In this document: piece after piece, positions 8,496 through 16,483 of the stretch
Layout: each line of letters begins with the position of its first letter
Position numbering within the stretch: the first letter of the stretch is position 1
Origin: Anaerolineae bacterium
GTDB taxonomy: Bacteria > Chloroflexota > Anaerolineae > Aggregatilineales > Phototrophicaceae
Direction of reading: 5' to 3'
Length of the DNA: 64,000 nucleotides
NCBI GenBank assembly: GCA_017303635.1
Contig: JAFLCG010000005.1
Span: 186,001 to 250,000, forward strand
Program-made: the position numbers and the translations under genes
Notes under the pieces: model-generated
What the model was told of the DNA's origin: nothing
What the model saw: only the letters and a program-made list of their open reading frames with translations
The model's database searches: none

Positions 8496-9442
8496 CCGGC
8501 TATATCATCCGGCGGGTGCTGCTTCTGGGCTTAACGCTGCTGGTCACATCGGCGCTGGTGTTCGCCCTGACCCAGATCGTGCCGGGCGATGTCGCACGAC
8601 TGATCCTGGGCCGGGATGCCTCCCCGGAACAAATCGCCACTTTTAAGGCCCAGTTTGGTCTGGATGTCTCCCCTCCGCAGCAATACGTCAACTGGCTGGG
8701 ACGCTTCATCGTAGGCGACTGGGGGCGCTCGTTCACCGGGGGCAACCTGCCGGTGCGCCCACTGGTGCTGGAACGTCTGGGTAACTCGATGCGGTTGGCG
8801 CTGATGACGCTGCTCTTGAGCGTGCCGCTAGCCGTCTTTCTGGGCATGATCGCAGCCCTGCGGGAGAATACCTGGATTGACGGCCTCGTCTCGATTGGCT
8901 CGCTGGCAGTGGTCGGGCTGCCGGAGTTCGTCACCGCGCTGGTGCTCATCAACGGGCTGGCCCTGGGGGTACGGGAATTAGGATTACCTTCGACCTCGAT
9001 GGTGCCGAATAACACCCTCGAAGACTGGGTACGACAGCTCATCCTGCCGGCACTGACGGCCACCTTCGTCCTGCTCGGTTACATCGCCCGCCTGACCCGC
9101 GCCGGCGTGCTGGAAGAACTCAAGAAGCCTTACGTCCGGATGGCGACCCTCAAGGGTTTGCCGCGCCGGGTAGTCATTGTCAAGCACGTTCTAAGGAACG
9201 CGCTGCTGCCCACTATCACGGTTATTGCTATCAGCTTCGGTTGGCTGATCGGCGGGCTGGTGGTCATTGAAACCGTATTCAATTACCCCGGCTTAGGCTC
9301 GCTGCTGGTAGAAGCCGTCAAACAGAAAAATCTGTTCCTGATGCAAGCGATTGTCATGCTGGTTGTCACCATCTATGCGCTGGCGAATCTGGCGGCAGAC
9401 CTGCTCTATGGGGTGCTGAATCCGCGCATTCGGCTCGGATGA
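8492..9442 (+). CDS. ABC transporter permease, DppB/OppB type
   Basis: 316 residues, the usual DppB length. The first helix begins at about residue 7 (IIRRVLLLGLTLLVTSALVF), followed by the family motif ALTQIVPGDVARLILG and the periplasmic QFGLDVSPPQQYVNWL. Further membrane helices lead to the EAA-like loop (VRMATLKGLPRR) and the C-terminal ETVFNYPGLGSLLVEAVKQKN motif of B-type permeases. It forms the heterodimeric channel with the 5464 permease. It is the last gene of the importer operon; the next gene is 86 bases downstream. Confidence 0.92.
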   Translation: MTGYIIRRVLLLGLTLLVTSALVFALTQIVPGDVARLILGRDASPEQIATFKAQFGLDVSPPQQYVNWLGRFIVGDWGRSFTGGNLPVRPLVLERLGNSMRLALMTLLLSVPLAVFLGMIAALRENTWIDGLVSIGSLAVVGLPEFVTALVLINGLALGVRELGLPSTSMVPNNTLEDWVRQLILPALTATFVLLGYIARLTRAGVLEELKKPYVRMATLKGLPRRVVIVKHVLRNALLPTITVIAISFGWLIGGLVVIETVFNYPGLGSLLVEAVKQKNLFLMQAIVMLVVTIYALANLAADLLYGVLNPRIRLG

Positions 9443-9528
9443 AGCTGTCAGCCGCCAGCGAACAGCAATAGATTGCAGGAATGCACTATAATCGAGCAAA
9501 ACAAATTGACCTCCAGAGGTAGAGTGCA

Positions 9529-9837
9529 ATGCCCTTGTATGACTATCGTTGCGAGTCCTGCGGAAAAACTTTCGAGGCGAGGCACGGATTCAGCGATCCT
9601 GCTCCGGCCTGTCCGCACTGTGGTCAGGCGCAGGTCCACCGCATGATTTTAAGCGCCCCAACGCACGCTCGCGGGATGCTCACCCTGGCCGGTGACTCCA
9701 GCCGGGCGAGCAAGGAACAGCTTCAAGATAAATGGGCAGAAGAAACCCCCAAGCTGCGCAAGAAGCTGGTGGATAAACTCGGTGAGGATGTGGTCAACCG
9801 CAATGCACCGAGTTTGAACCACAACTACGGGGACTAA
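9529..9837 (+). CDS. FmdB-family zinc-ribbon protein
   Basis: 102 residues beginning MPLYDYRCESCG with two CxxC knuckles (C8/C11 and C28/C31), the FmdB/CxxC_CXXC_SSSS zinc-ribbon family. The C-terminal half is polar and charged, likely flexible. Members are annotated as putative regulatory proteins, but biochemical proof is limited. A TATAAT lies at 9487-9492, so it may have its own promoter, although no good -35 is visible at standard spacing. It precedes the compact methyltransferase/amidohydrolase/radical SAM run but is 77 bases away from it. Confidence 0.82.
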   Translation: MPLYDYRCESCGKTFEARHGFSDPAPACPHCGQAQVHRMILSAPTHARGMLTLAGDSSRASKEQLQDKWAEETPKLRKKLVDKLGEDVVNRNAPSLNHNYGD

Positions 9838-9914
9838 GCGAAGCAGTGAAAAGTGCAGAGTGACAATACGGAGTAGCTGGTAAGGATTGCAGTCAACAAC
9901 AGGACACATCGACC

Positions 9915-10697
9915 ATGACTCAATCGGTGACATTTGACCGGGCGGCGGATTTCTACGATGCCACGCGGAGCTATCCACCTGAAGTGGAGATGCTGGTCGC
10001 AGACCTGATCGTGCAGGCGGGCAACCTTCACCGGAACAGCCATGTGGCGGAGGTGGGCGTCGGCACCGGGCGGGTCGCATTACCGGTTGCAAAGCGGGTC
10101 GGGCGGATCACCGGCATTGACCTGAGCCGCCTGATGATGAAACGGCTGCGCGCAAAGCAGGACGGTGAACAGATCCACCTGGTCGAAGGAGATATTACCC
10201 TGCTGCCGTTTCGGGATCAGGCGTTTGATGCGGTCATGGCGTCGCACATCTTCCATCTGGTGCCGGGTTGGCAGCAGGCGCTGCGGGAAGTCACCCGCGT
10301 GCTCAAACCAGGAGCGCCACTCATCCACATCTGGCAGCAGGATAACGACCTGTTTCGTCCATTATGGAAGGCATGGCAGGAGGCGCTCGGTGGACGCAGT
10401 GATGACATGGTGGGGGCTGATTGGCGGCGCAATCCAAATTTCCTCGTCGAAAACCGCTGGCAACCTGCAGGTGACCTCCTCATTCACGGCTTCAGCCGCC
10501 CCACTACCCCGGCACGCTATCTGGAACAGATCCGCCAACGCATGTGGTCAATGTGCTGGCGCTATGATGATGACGAACTGGCTACCGGCGTAAGCGCCAT
10601 GGAGGCCGCCGTCCCAACGGCCTTTGGCAGCCTTGAAACCGAGCTAGAGCAAACCATTCAGGTCCACATCCAGGCCTACTTCCCACCCGCCAATTAA
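9915..10697 (+). CDS. Class I SAM-dependent methyltransferase
   Basis: 260 residues with a Methyltransf_11/25-type Rossmann core. Motif I is AEVGVGTGRVALPVA (about 45-59), the acidic end of beta 2 is GIDLSRLMM, motif II is HLVEGDITLLPF, and motif IV is AVMASHIFHLVP followed by REVTRVLKPGAPLIH. It starts with SVTFDRAADFYDATRSYPP, common in small-molecule methyltransferases. The acceptor is unknown. It is 17 bases upstream of the amidohydrolase and heads a co-directional run that includes two B12-radical SAM enzymes, so modification of the same product is plausible (inference). Confidence 0.85.
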   Translation: MTQSVTFDRAADFYDATRSYPPEVEMLVADLIVQAGNLHRNSHVAEVGVGTGRVALPVAKRVGRITGIDLSRLMMKRLRAKQDGEQIHLVEGDITLLPFRDQAFDAVMASHIFHLVPGWQQALREVTRVLKPGAPLIHIWQQDNDLFRPLWKAWQEALGGRSDDMVGADWRRNPNFLVENRWQPAGDLLIHGFSRPTTPARYLEQIRQRMWSMCWRYDDDELATGVSAMEAAVPTAFGSLETELEQTIQVHIQAYFPPAN

Positions 10698-10714
10698 GTC
10701 TTGAGGCGCTCGCA

Positions 10715-12028
10715 TTGAACCACCCCCTGCACATTCGTGGCGCACAGGTCTGGGATCACAAGACAGAGGTCAAGGAACAAATTGTCCGACGAGACTTCTT
10801 CACAGTCGGTGATCGAATCGTCGATCAAGCCGCACCGGGTGCTATTGAGGTTGATCTGGACGGCTATACGCTCTTTCCCGGCCTCATCAATGCCCATGAC
10901 CATCTTGAACTGAACCACTACCCGCGCAGCAAGTTCCGCGAACGCTACGACAACGCCCATCAGTGGGGCGAGGATATGAACGTCCGCCTGAACGACGAAC
11001 CGTATAAGTCGCTGCGGGCATATCCGTTGGAAGACCGCTGCTTCATAGGCGGGCTGAAGAATCTGCTGTGCGGGGCGACGACGGTGGTGCATCATAATCC
11101 GCCGCACAAGTGCCTGTTCAAGTCCGATTTCCCGGTGCGCGTGCTGAAGGAGTACGGCTGGGCGCACTCGCTGCACTTTGATACCGACGAGGAGATTGTG
11201 CGGTCGTATCGCTCCACGCCGAAAGAGTGGCCTTGGTTCATTCATCTGGCGGAAGGGACGGACGAAGTCGCAGCAGGAGAGTATCAGCGGCTCAAGACAT
11301 TAGGCTGCATTGGCAAAAATACAGTGATGGTACATGGGGTAGGTCTCCTGCTTGATGACATCTGCGATTCCCATCAGATTTATGGATATGGTCATGGAAT
11401 GCAGATGCCTATCGTGTGGTGTCCAACCACCAATATGTACTTGCTCGGCAAAACCGATCACCCTCGCATGGGATGGAACACACAACTCTTGCTGGGTAGT
11501 GACTCGCGCTTGACCGCGCAAGGTGATCTTCTCGATGAAATTCGTTTTCTATATGAGAAACAAGTCGCCATTCATCAATCAGGGAGGCTCGAAGAGAATA
11601 ACATACACCATCACTTACCCACGGAGATAAACGGCGTTGATATCTGGGCATTCTCCACGATCCTTACGGCAATGCAAGCCACCAGCCGCGAGGGTGAAAC
11701 CCATGGGAAGAATGAAGCGTGCCACTACCTCCGACGCAACCTTTTCGCAGATTGGTTCTTACTTCAAGACAAAGGCATGGATTCGGGTATTCAACTCTGT
11801 CAATCCAGACGCGCTGACCTCGCGTTGGTCGTATACGATAGCCTCCCCCGCATTGGCGACCCGGACGTGATGGCGAAATTCCCCCACATTCAGACGGTCG
11901 GCGCTATACTGGATGGCGTGCCGAAAGCCATCCATATTGATCTGGCGCGGCGTATTCATCGGTGCAGCTTGAAAGAACCGGGGCTGGAAGTCGAGCCGCT
12001 GCCCAAGCGCGGCTTCTTCTTCACCTAA
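10715..12028 (+). CDS. Amidohydrolase-superfamily metal-dependent hydrolase
   Basis: 437 residues in an amidohydrolase TIM-barrel arrangement. LFPGLINAHDHLELN carries the HxH metal pair at 61/63, VMVHGVGL gives a later histidine, and LLLGSDSRLTAQGDLLDE supplies the conserved aspartate. A small beta domain precedes the barrel (RDFFTVGDRIVD). This resembles TRZ/ATZ-type deaminases and chlorohydrolases, but the substrate is unknown. The start is TTG at 10715, the only reasonable start near the previous stop. The stretch 11300-11810 is visibly lower in GC and has different codon choice from both flanks, as if part of the gene had been exchanged. It is followed by a GC hairpin and a B12-radical SAM gene. 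Confidence 0.75.
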   Translation: MNHPLHIRGAQVWDHKTEVKEQIVRRDFFTVGDRIVDQAAPGAIEVDLDGYTLFPGLINAHDHLELNHYPRSKFRERYDNAHQWGEDMNVRLNDEPYKSLRAYPLEDRCFIGGLKNLLCGATTVVHHNPPHKCLFKSDFPVRVLKEYGWAHSLHFDTDEEIVRSYRSTPKEWPWFIHLAEGTDEVAAGEYQRLKTLGCIGKNTVMVHGVGLLLDDICDSHQIYGYGHGMQMPIVWCPTTNMYLLGKTDHPRMGWNTQLLLGSDSRLTAQGDLLDEIRFLYEKQVAIHQSGRLEENNIHHHLPTEINGVDIWAFSTILTAMQATSREGETHGKNEACHYLRRNLFADWFLLQDKGMDSGIQLCQSRRADLALVVYDSLPRIGDPDVMAKFPHIQTVGAILDGVPKAIHIDLARRIHRCSLKEPGLEVEPLPKRGFFFT

Positions 12029-12033
12029 AGTAG

Positions 12034-12053
12034 GGGCGCACGGCTGTGCGCCC
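12034..12053. repeat. GC-rich 8-bp hairpin (GGGCGCAC/GTGCGCCC)
   Basis: A perfect 8-bp inverted repeat with a GGCT loop sits in the 36-base gap between the amidohydrolase and radical SAM genes. There is no T-run. The GTAGGGGCGCAC...GTGCGCCC form looks like widespread GC-rich intergenic repeats. It may attenuate or stabilise the operon message (inference). Confidence 0.6.
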
Positions 12054-12064
12054 GATGAGGCCAT

Positions 12065-13603
12065 ATGGTCGATATTCTCTTCGGGCAATCCTATTATCTG
12101 CGCTTCGACCCCAAGCTGTGGGAGGCCATGCAACCGTATCCACCGCTGGGAACGCTGTACGCTGCCAGCTTCATGCGGGAACGCGGATACTCGGTGGCGG
12201 TGTTCGACGCCATGCTGGCGGAAGGCCCGGCAGAGTGGGCAGCGGCCTTGCGTCAGCATCAACCACGTTATGCCATCTTGTTTGAGGACAACTTCAATTA
12301 TCTGAGCAAGATGAGCCTGCTGCGGATGCGGGCGGCTGCCTTTGAGATGATCGGGGCAGCCAAGGCGCAAGGCTGCATCGTCATCGCCTGCGGCGCGGAC
12401 ATGACCGACCATGCCGAGTCGTATCTGGAACACGGCGCGGATTATGTGCTAATGGGCGAAGGCGAAGAATCGCTGGCGGAGTTGATCGGGCATTTGGAAG
12501 CCCTCCCCCCCCGTCCCTCTCTCCCGCTGGGAGAGGGGGTGAGTGACGACTCCCTCTATCGCATTCAGGGGATTGCCTATCGGCATGACGGGCGCGTGGT
12601 CAAGACACCGGCGCGTCCGGTCATCCGGGATTTGAACGCCCTGCCCTTCCCAGCATGGGATTTGGTCAACCGCGAACCGTATCAACGCCTGTGGCGCGAC
12701 CGACACGGTTACTACTCGATGAATCTGGTGACGACCCGGGGCTGCCCCTTCCATTGCAACTGGTGCGCCAAACCGATCTGGGGGCAGAAGTACAACGTTC
12801 GCAGCCCGCAGAACGTGGTCGAGGAGATGGCGTGGCTGAAGGAGCACTTCGCACCCGATCACATCTGGTTCATGGATGACATCATGGGCATTCAGGATCG
12901 CTGGATTGAGGAATTCGCCGACCTGCTGGACGAACGGCGCTTACGAATCCCCTTCAAGAGCCTGAACCGGGTTGACCTGCTCCTGCGCGGCAAGTCGATC
13001 CCGGCGCTGGCGCGGGCCGGCGCGCAAATCGTCTGGGTCGGCGCGGAGAGCGGCTCGCAGAAAATCCTGGATGCCATGGACAAAGGCACGCAGGTAGAAC
13101 AAATCTACGAAGCCACCCGTCAACTGCACGCACATGGTGTGAAAGTGGCCTTCTTCCTGCAATTCGGGTATCCGGGCGAAACCCGCGACGATATTGAACT
13201 CACCCTCAAGATGGTGCGCGACCTGATGCCGGATGACATCGGCATCAGCGTCAGTTATCCGCTGCCGGGAACGCCCTTCTATGAGCGCGTCCGGCACGAA
13301 CTGGGCGAACGCGTCAACTGGATTGACAGTCAGGATATGGCGATGCTGTATCAAGGGCCATTTGCCACCGCCTTCTACCGGCAGTTACACACAGTCGTCC
13401 ACAAAGATTATCGCTCACGTAAGACACTCCGGGAGCTTCAGGCTATACTCCGCCAGCCGAACCGCCTGCGTCCGGCACACCTGAAGCAAACGGCGGCGAT
13501 GATCTACCATCGGCTGACCCTGCCCGCCGCGCAGGCAACCCTGAACCGACTGGCGCAATTACCCCATGAACCGACGCGCCTACCCAATACCATCAGCCCC
13601 TGA
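12065..13603 (+). CDS. B12-binding domain radical SAM protein (first of two)
   Basis: 512 residues. The N-terminal B12-binding-like Rossmann domain has the opening PYPPLGTLYAASFMRERGYSVAVFDAM and the motif GADYVLMGEGEESLAEL. The radical SAM core has CxxxCxxC at C227/C231/C234 (RGCPFHCNWC) and WVGAESGSQKILDAMDKG and FFLQFGYPGETRDDI motifs, as in BchE-like and other class B enzymes. Such proteins perform methylations, cyclisations or other radical chemistry on unactivated carbons. Residues about 146-160 are an extra proline-rich insert encoded by a repeat (12501-12541) that the sister enzyme at 13877 lacks. The ATG at 12065 follows the hairpin by 11 bases. Confidence 0.88.
   Translation: MVDILFGQSYYLRFDPKLWEAMQPYPPLGTLYAASFMRERGYSVAVFDAMLAEGPAEWAAALRQHQPRYAILFEDNFNYLSKMSLLRMRAAAFEMIGAAKAQGCIVIACGADMTDHAESYLEHGADYVLMGEGEESLAELIGHLEALPPRPSLPLGEGVSDDSLYRIQGIAYRHDGRVVKTPARPVIRDLNALPFPAWDLVNREPYQRLWRDRHGYYSMNLVTTRGCPFHCNWCAKPIWGQKYNVRSPQNVVEEMAWLKEHFAPDHIWFMDDIMGIQDRWIEEFADLLDERRLRIPFKSLNRVDLLLRGKSIPALARAGAQIVWVGAESGSQKILDAMDKGTQVEQIYEATRQLHAHGVKVAFFLQFGYPGETRDDIELTLKMVRDLMPDDIGISVSYPLPGTPFYERVRHELGERVNWIDSQDMAMLYQGPFATAFYRQLHTVVHKDYRSRKTLRELQAILRQPNRLRPAHLKQTAAMIYHRLTLPAAQATLNRLAQLPHEPTRLPNTISP
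12501..12541. repeat. CCCTCTCCC/GGGAGAGGG repeat inserted in frame in radical SAM gene
   Basis: A C-rich tract followed by an inverted repeat (CTCTCCC 12519-12525, GCT loop, GGGAGAG 12529-12535) lies within the coding region. A related CCTCTCTCCCC...GGGGAGAGGGG sequence occurs between genes at 53411-53470. It encodes a P/L/G-rich insert absent from the paralogue at 13877. Confidence 0.8.
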
Positions 13604-13612
13604 AGGAGCCGC

Positions 13613-13867
13613 ATGGAGCGCGAAGTCTATATCGACACGGATCTGCTGGAGAGCTACCAAAGACGGCACATCATCATTTTTCCGGTAGAAGGTGATGCGG
13701 GTTATATCGCGCAGTGCCCCAGCCTACCGGAATGCCAGGCAAGCGGTGAAACCTGGGAAGAGACGATCACCGCAATTAAGGAGGCGATTGAATTATGGAT
13801 TGTCTCAGCGCTGGCGCGGGGGCAATCGATCCCGTCCGATGTTCCCATCCGTATTGAATTAATCTGA
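13613..13867 (+). CDS. HicB-like (UPF0150) small protein
   Basis: 84 residues with the HicB partial-RNase-H fold pattern: HIIIFPVEGDAGYIAQCPSLPECQASGETWEETITAIKEAIELW. HicB proteins usually antagonise HicA mRNA interferases, but no HicA-like gene flanks it. It is 9 bases after one B12-radical SAM gene and 9 bases before the next, so it is translated within the operon. No DNA-binding C-terminal helix-turn-helix or ribbon is evident beyond residue 84, so it is the short, single-domain form. Here it may act as a small accessory or regulatory protein rather than as an antitoxin (inference). Confidence 0.75.
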   Translation: MEREVYIDTDLLESYQRRHIIIFPVEGDAGYIAQCPSLPECQASGETWEETITAIKEAIELWIVSALARGQSIPSDVPIRIELI

Positions 13868-13876
13868 GGCACCGTC

Positions 13877-15307
13877 GTGGACATTCTGCTCGCACATGGC
13901 TACTTCCTCTACGATGATCCCCACGAACTGAAGGTGATGAAACCCTATCCTCCGCTGGGGATTCTCTACATCAGTTCGTATCTGAAAAAGCAGGGCTTCG
14001 CAGTCGGTGTATTTGACAGCACCTTCGCCTCGATAGCGGAATTCCAGTCGTTGATCGACCGTGAGCGCCCGCCGGTGGTGGGCATTTACTGCAACATGAT
14101 GACCAAGCGCAATGTGCTGGCAATGGCTGCTTACGCCAAACAGTGCGGCGCGACGGTCATCCTGGGCGGGCCAGAGCCGCCCTACTATGCCGCCGACTAT
14201 CTGGCAACCGGGGCGGACATCATTGTGAAGGGTGAAGGCGAAGTCACCCTGGGGGAACTGCTGCCGCATCTGGCACAACACGGGCTGGACAAGCTAGATT
14301 CCATCAATGGGATTGCGTTCCGCAATGGTGATGGCAAAGTGGTCGAGACTCTGCCGCGCCCGTTCATCCCGGACTTGAGCGCCAACCCCTGGCCCGACCG
14401 GGAAGCCATCGACCTCCCCCGCTATATGCAGGTCTGGAAAGACCATCACGGCAAGAGTTCAGTCTCAGTCATTCAGGCGCGCGGTTGCCCGTATACCTGC
14501 CGCTGGTGCAGCCATTCGGTGTACGGCAATTCACACCGCCGCCGCACCCCGGAAGATGCAGCCGATGAAGTCCTATGGATCAAGGAACGCTACAACCCGG
14601 ACTTGATCTGGTATGCGGACGATGTCTTCACCATCCATTACCGCTGGTTCTTCCAATATGCAGAGGAATTGAAAAAGCGAGGAGTCCGCATTCCCTTCGA
14701 GTGCATCAGCCGGGCAGACCGACTCAACGATGAGGTGGTCAAGACGCTGGCGGAGATGGGTTGCTATCGGCTGTGGAATGGCTCTGAAAGCGGCTCGCAG
14801 CGCATTCTGGATGCGATGGATCGCAAGGTGAACGTGCGCGATGTGCAGGAGAAAACACACCTGCTGCAACGCTATGGCATCGAAACCGGCATGTTCATCA
14901 TGCTGGGGTATGACGGCGAAACGATCGACGACCTTGAGGCGACCGTCGAACACCTGAAAATCTCCAATCCCGACATCTTCCTGACGACCGTCGCCTATCC
15001 GATCAAGGGAACGGGCTACTACAGTCAAGTTGAGAGCCGCATCCTGACCGATAAAACATGGGAAGCACGCAGCGACCGTGACCTGACGGTTGCCGGGCGT
15101 TATTCGCGGCGCTTCTACAACTTCGCCACACGCTGGATGGTCAGTGAGGTGGCGCTGCACCGAGCGCGAACGAAGGGCGGAGTCTCGCCGCAACGCCAGC
15201 TTAAGCTGCTGATGAATGCAAAACTCGGTCGGCTGGGCATGGCGCTCACTCAGGGTCAAATCGAGCAAGAGGGCAAACCACTGCATGAGCAGCCCGCAGG
15301 CGTTTGA
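13877..15307 (+). CDS. B12-binding domain radical SAM protein (second of two)
   Basis: 476 residues starting at GTG 13877, parallel in design to the 12065 gene. The N-terminal B12-binding-like domain is PYPPLGILYISSYLKKQGFAVGVFD and ADIIVKGEGEVTLGEL. The radical SAM triad is C204/C208/C211 in RGCPYTCRWC. WNGSESGSQRILDAMDR and FIMLGYDGETIDDL follow. The match to the first enzyme suggests an old duplication with divergent roles. A DxHH cobalamin signature is not seen in either, so B12 use is inferred from domain family only. Its last 23 bases overlap the next methyltransferase gene, indicating translational coupling. Confidence 0.88.
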   Translation: MDILLAHGYFLYDDPHELKVMKPYPPLGILYISSYLKKQGFAVGVFDSTFASIAEFQSLIDRERPPVVGIYCNMMTKRNVLAMAAYAKQCGATVILGGPEPPYYAADYLATGADIIVKGEGEVTLGELLPHLAQHGLDKLDSINGIAFRNGDGKVVETLPRPFIPDLSANPWPDREAIDLPRYMQVWKDHHGKSSVSVIQARGCPYTCRWCSHSVYGNSHRRRTPEDAADEVLWIKERYNPDLIWYADDVFTIHYRWFFQYAEELKKRGVRIPFECISRADRLNDEVVKTLAEMGCYRLWNGSESGSQRILDAMDRKVNVRDVQEKTHLLQRYGIETGMFIMLGYDGETIDDLEATVEHLKISNPDIFLTTVAYPIKGTGYYSQVESRILTDKTWEARSDRDLTVAGRYSRRFYNFATRWMVSEVALHRARTKGGVSPQRQLKLLMNAKLGRLGMALTQGQIEQEGKPLHEQPAGV

Positions 15308-16070
15308 TGCGCTCGCCCCTAGCTACGACACCGACTTCACGAGTTCGCCTATCGCCCGTTACCTGCGCGAGCAAGTGCATGATCGCCTACTGCAGCACTT
15401 CCGCGCTGGCGATCATGTATTGGAACTCGGTTGTGGAACCGGTGAAGATGCACGGTTCCTGGCTCAGCAAGGCGTGCGAGTCACCGCGACCGACTCCAGC
15501 GAGGCGATGTTGGCGGCAGCACGAGCAAAGCTGGCGGGCAATCCGCTAGTACAGGTAGAACGGTTGGATCTGCAGGGGCTATCAGCTAGTAGCTATCAGC
15601 CATCAGTCTTTGCCGGTGTGTTTTCTAACTTCGGCGCTGTGAACTGCCTGAGTGAGTGGCGGACGCTGGCAGCGTGGTTGAGCGAGCGCGTGATGCCCGG
15701 TGGCATCGTCGGATTAGGCGTGATGAGTCCGCTGTGCCTGTGGGAACCACTGTGGCATGGCGTACATGGCAACCTCGCAACTGCGACGCGGCGCTGGAAG
15801 CATGAAGGTGCGACCTTCAACACCAACGGCAGCCCTCTCACGATTCACTATCCTACAATCCGGCGCCTGCAACGCGACTTTAGTGAATGGTTTACTTGTA
15901 CAGCTGTACGCCCGCTGGGAGTCTTTCTGCCACCGAGCGATGTGTATGGGGCAATTGAAAAGCGCCCCAAGCTCCTGGGGATGTTGATAGGCCTTGAGCA
16001 GCATTTCGGACATTGGACGGTCCTGGCCCCGTTCGCCGATCATTACTGGATTGAATTCAAGCGAAAGTGA
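15285..16070 (+). CDS. Class I SAM-dependent methyltransferase
   Basis: 261 residues from ATG 15285, inside the end of the previous gene; the frame is open further back but the family N-terminus (AFDALAPSYDTDF) follows this ATG. Motif I is VLELGCGTGEDARFL (about 45-59) and motif II is VTATDSSEAMLAAARAKL. Between motif II and the strand VFAGVFSNFGAVN, where related enzymes have a short acidic loop, the gene carries four heptamer repeats (15578-15605) that encode LSASSYQPS. The acceptor is unknown. Position suggests that it modifies the same product as the radical SAM enzymes (inference). Confidence 0.85.
   Translation: MSSPQAFDALAPSYDTDFTSSPIARYLREQVHDRLLQHFRAGDHVLELGCGTGEDARFLAQQGVRVTATDSSEAMLAAARAKLAGNPLVQVERLDLQGLSASSYQPSVFAGVFSNFGAVNCLSEWRTLAAWLSERVMPGGIVGLGVMSPLCLWEPLWHGVHGNLATATRRWKHEGATFNTNGSPLTIHYPTIRRLQRDFSEWFTCTAVRPLGVFLPPSDVYGAIEKRPKLLGMLIGLEQHFGHWTVLAPFADHYWIEFKRK
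15578..15605. repeat. Four tandem heptamers (GCTATCA-type) inside methyltransferase gene
   Basis: Four consecutive 7-mers, GCTATCA, GCTAGTA, GCTATCA and GCCATCA, lie in frame within the methyltransferase coding region. They are of the AGCTATCAGC type of short tandem heptamer repeat that is normally intergenic. They encode a serine-rich surface loop. Confidence 0.85.
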
Positions 16071-16075
16071 GACCC

Positions 16076-16480
16076 ATGAAACTCCATGCGATGCGGCTGA
16101 AGCCGATGCAAGACTTGAAGCAGTCAATCTACCAATACGCACAGGACAATCAGGTTCAGGCTGGCTTTGTGCTAACCTGCGTCGGCAGCCTGCAACGGGC
16201 TGCACTCCGCATGGCAAATCAGGATGAGACCACCATTCTGGAAGGTAAATTTGAGATCTGTTCGCTGGTTGGCACGGTGGAGCTAGGCGGTATTCATCTG
16301 CATATTGCACTCTCCGATGGTACCGGCGCGATGATCGGCGGGCATTTGCAGGATGGCTCGCTGATCTACACGACGGCTGAAATCGTGCTGGGGCAAGCCC
16401 ATGATTTGCGTTTCAGCCGCGAGTACTGCGCGGACAGCGGATATGACGAACTCGTCATCCGGCCAGTTGATGCCAACTGA
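16076..16480 (+). CDS. PPC (DUF296) domain protein
   Basis: 134 residues from ATG 16076; a GTG at 16067 overlapping the previous stop is possible but the family begins MKLHAMRLKPMQDL. The body fits the PPC/DUF296 fold: VQAGFVLTCVGSLQRAALRMA, EICSLVGTVE, HLHIALSDGTGAMIGGHLQDG, AEIVLG. In plants the domain accompanies AT-hooks in AHL DNA-binding proteins; the bacterial stand-alone form is trimeric and of unknown role. No AT-hook is present. It lies 5 bases after the methyltransferase and 3 bases before the flippase, so it is part of the same operon. Confidence 0.85.
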   Translation: MKLHAMRLKPMQDLKQSIYQYAQDNQVQAGFVLTCVGSLQRAALRMANQDETTILEGKFEICSLVGTVELGGIHLHIALSDGTGAMIGGHLQDGSLIYTTAEIVLGQAHDLRFSREYCADSGYDELVIRPVDAN

Positions 16481-16483
16481 CGT

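Noticed and set aside
13613..13867. HicAB toxin-antitoxin pair
   Set aside because: No HicA-like gene next to it on either strand.
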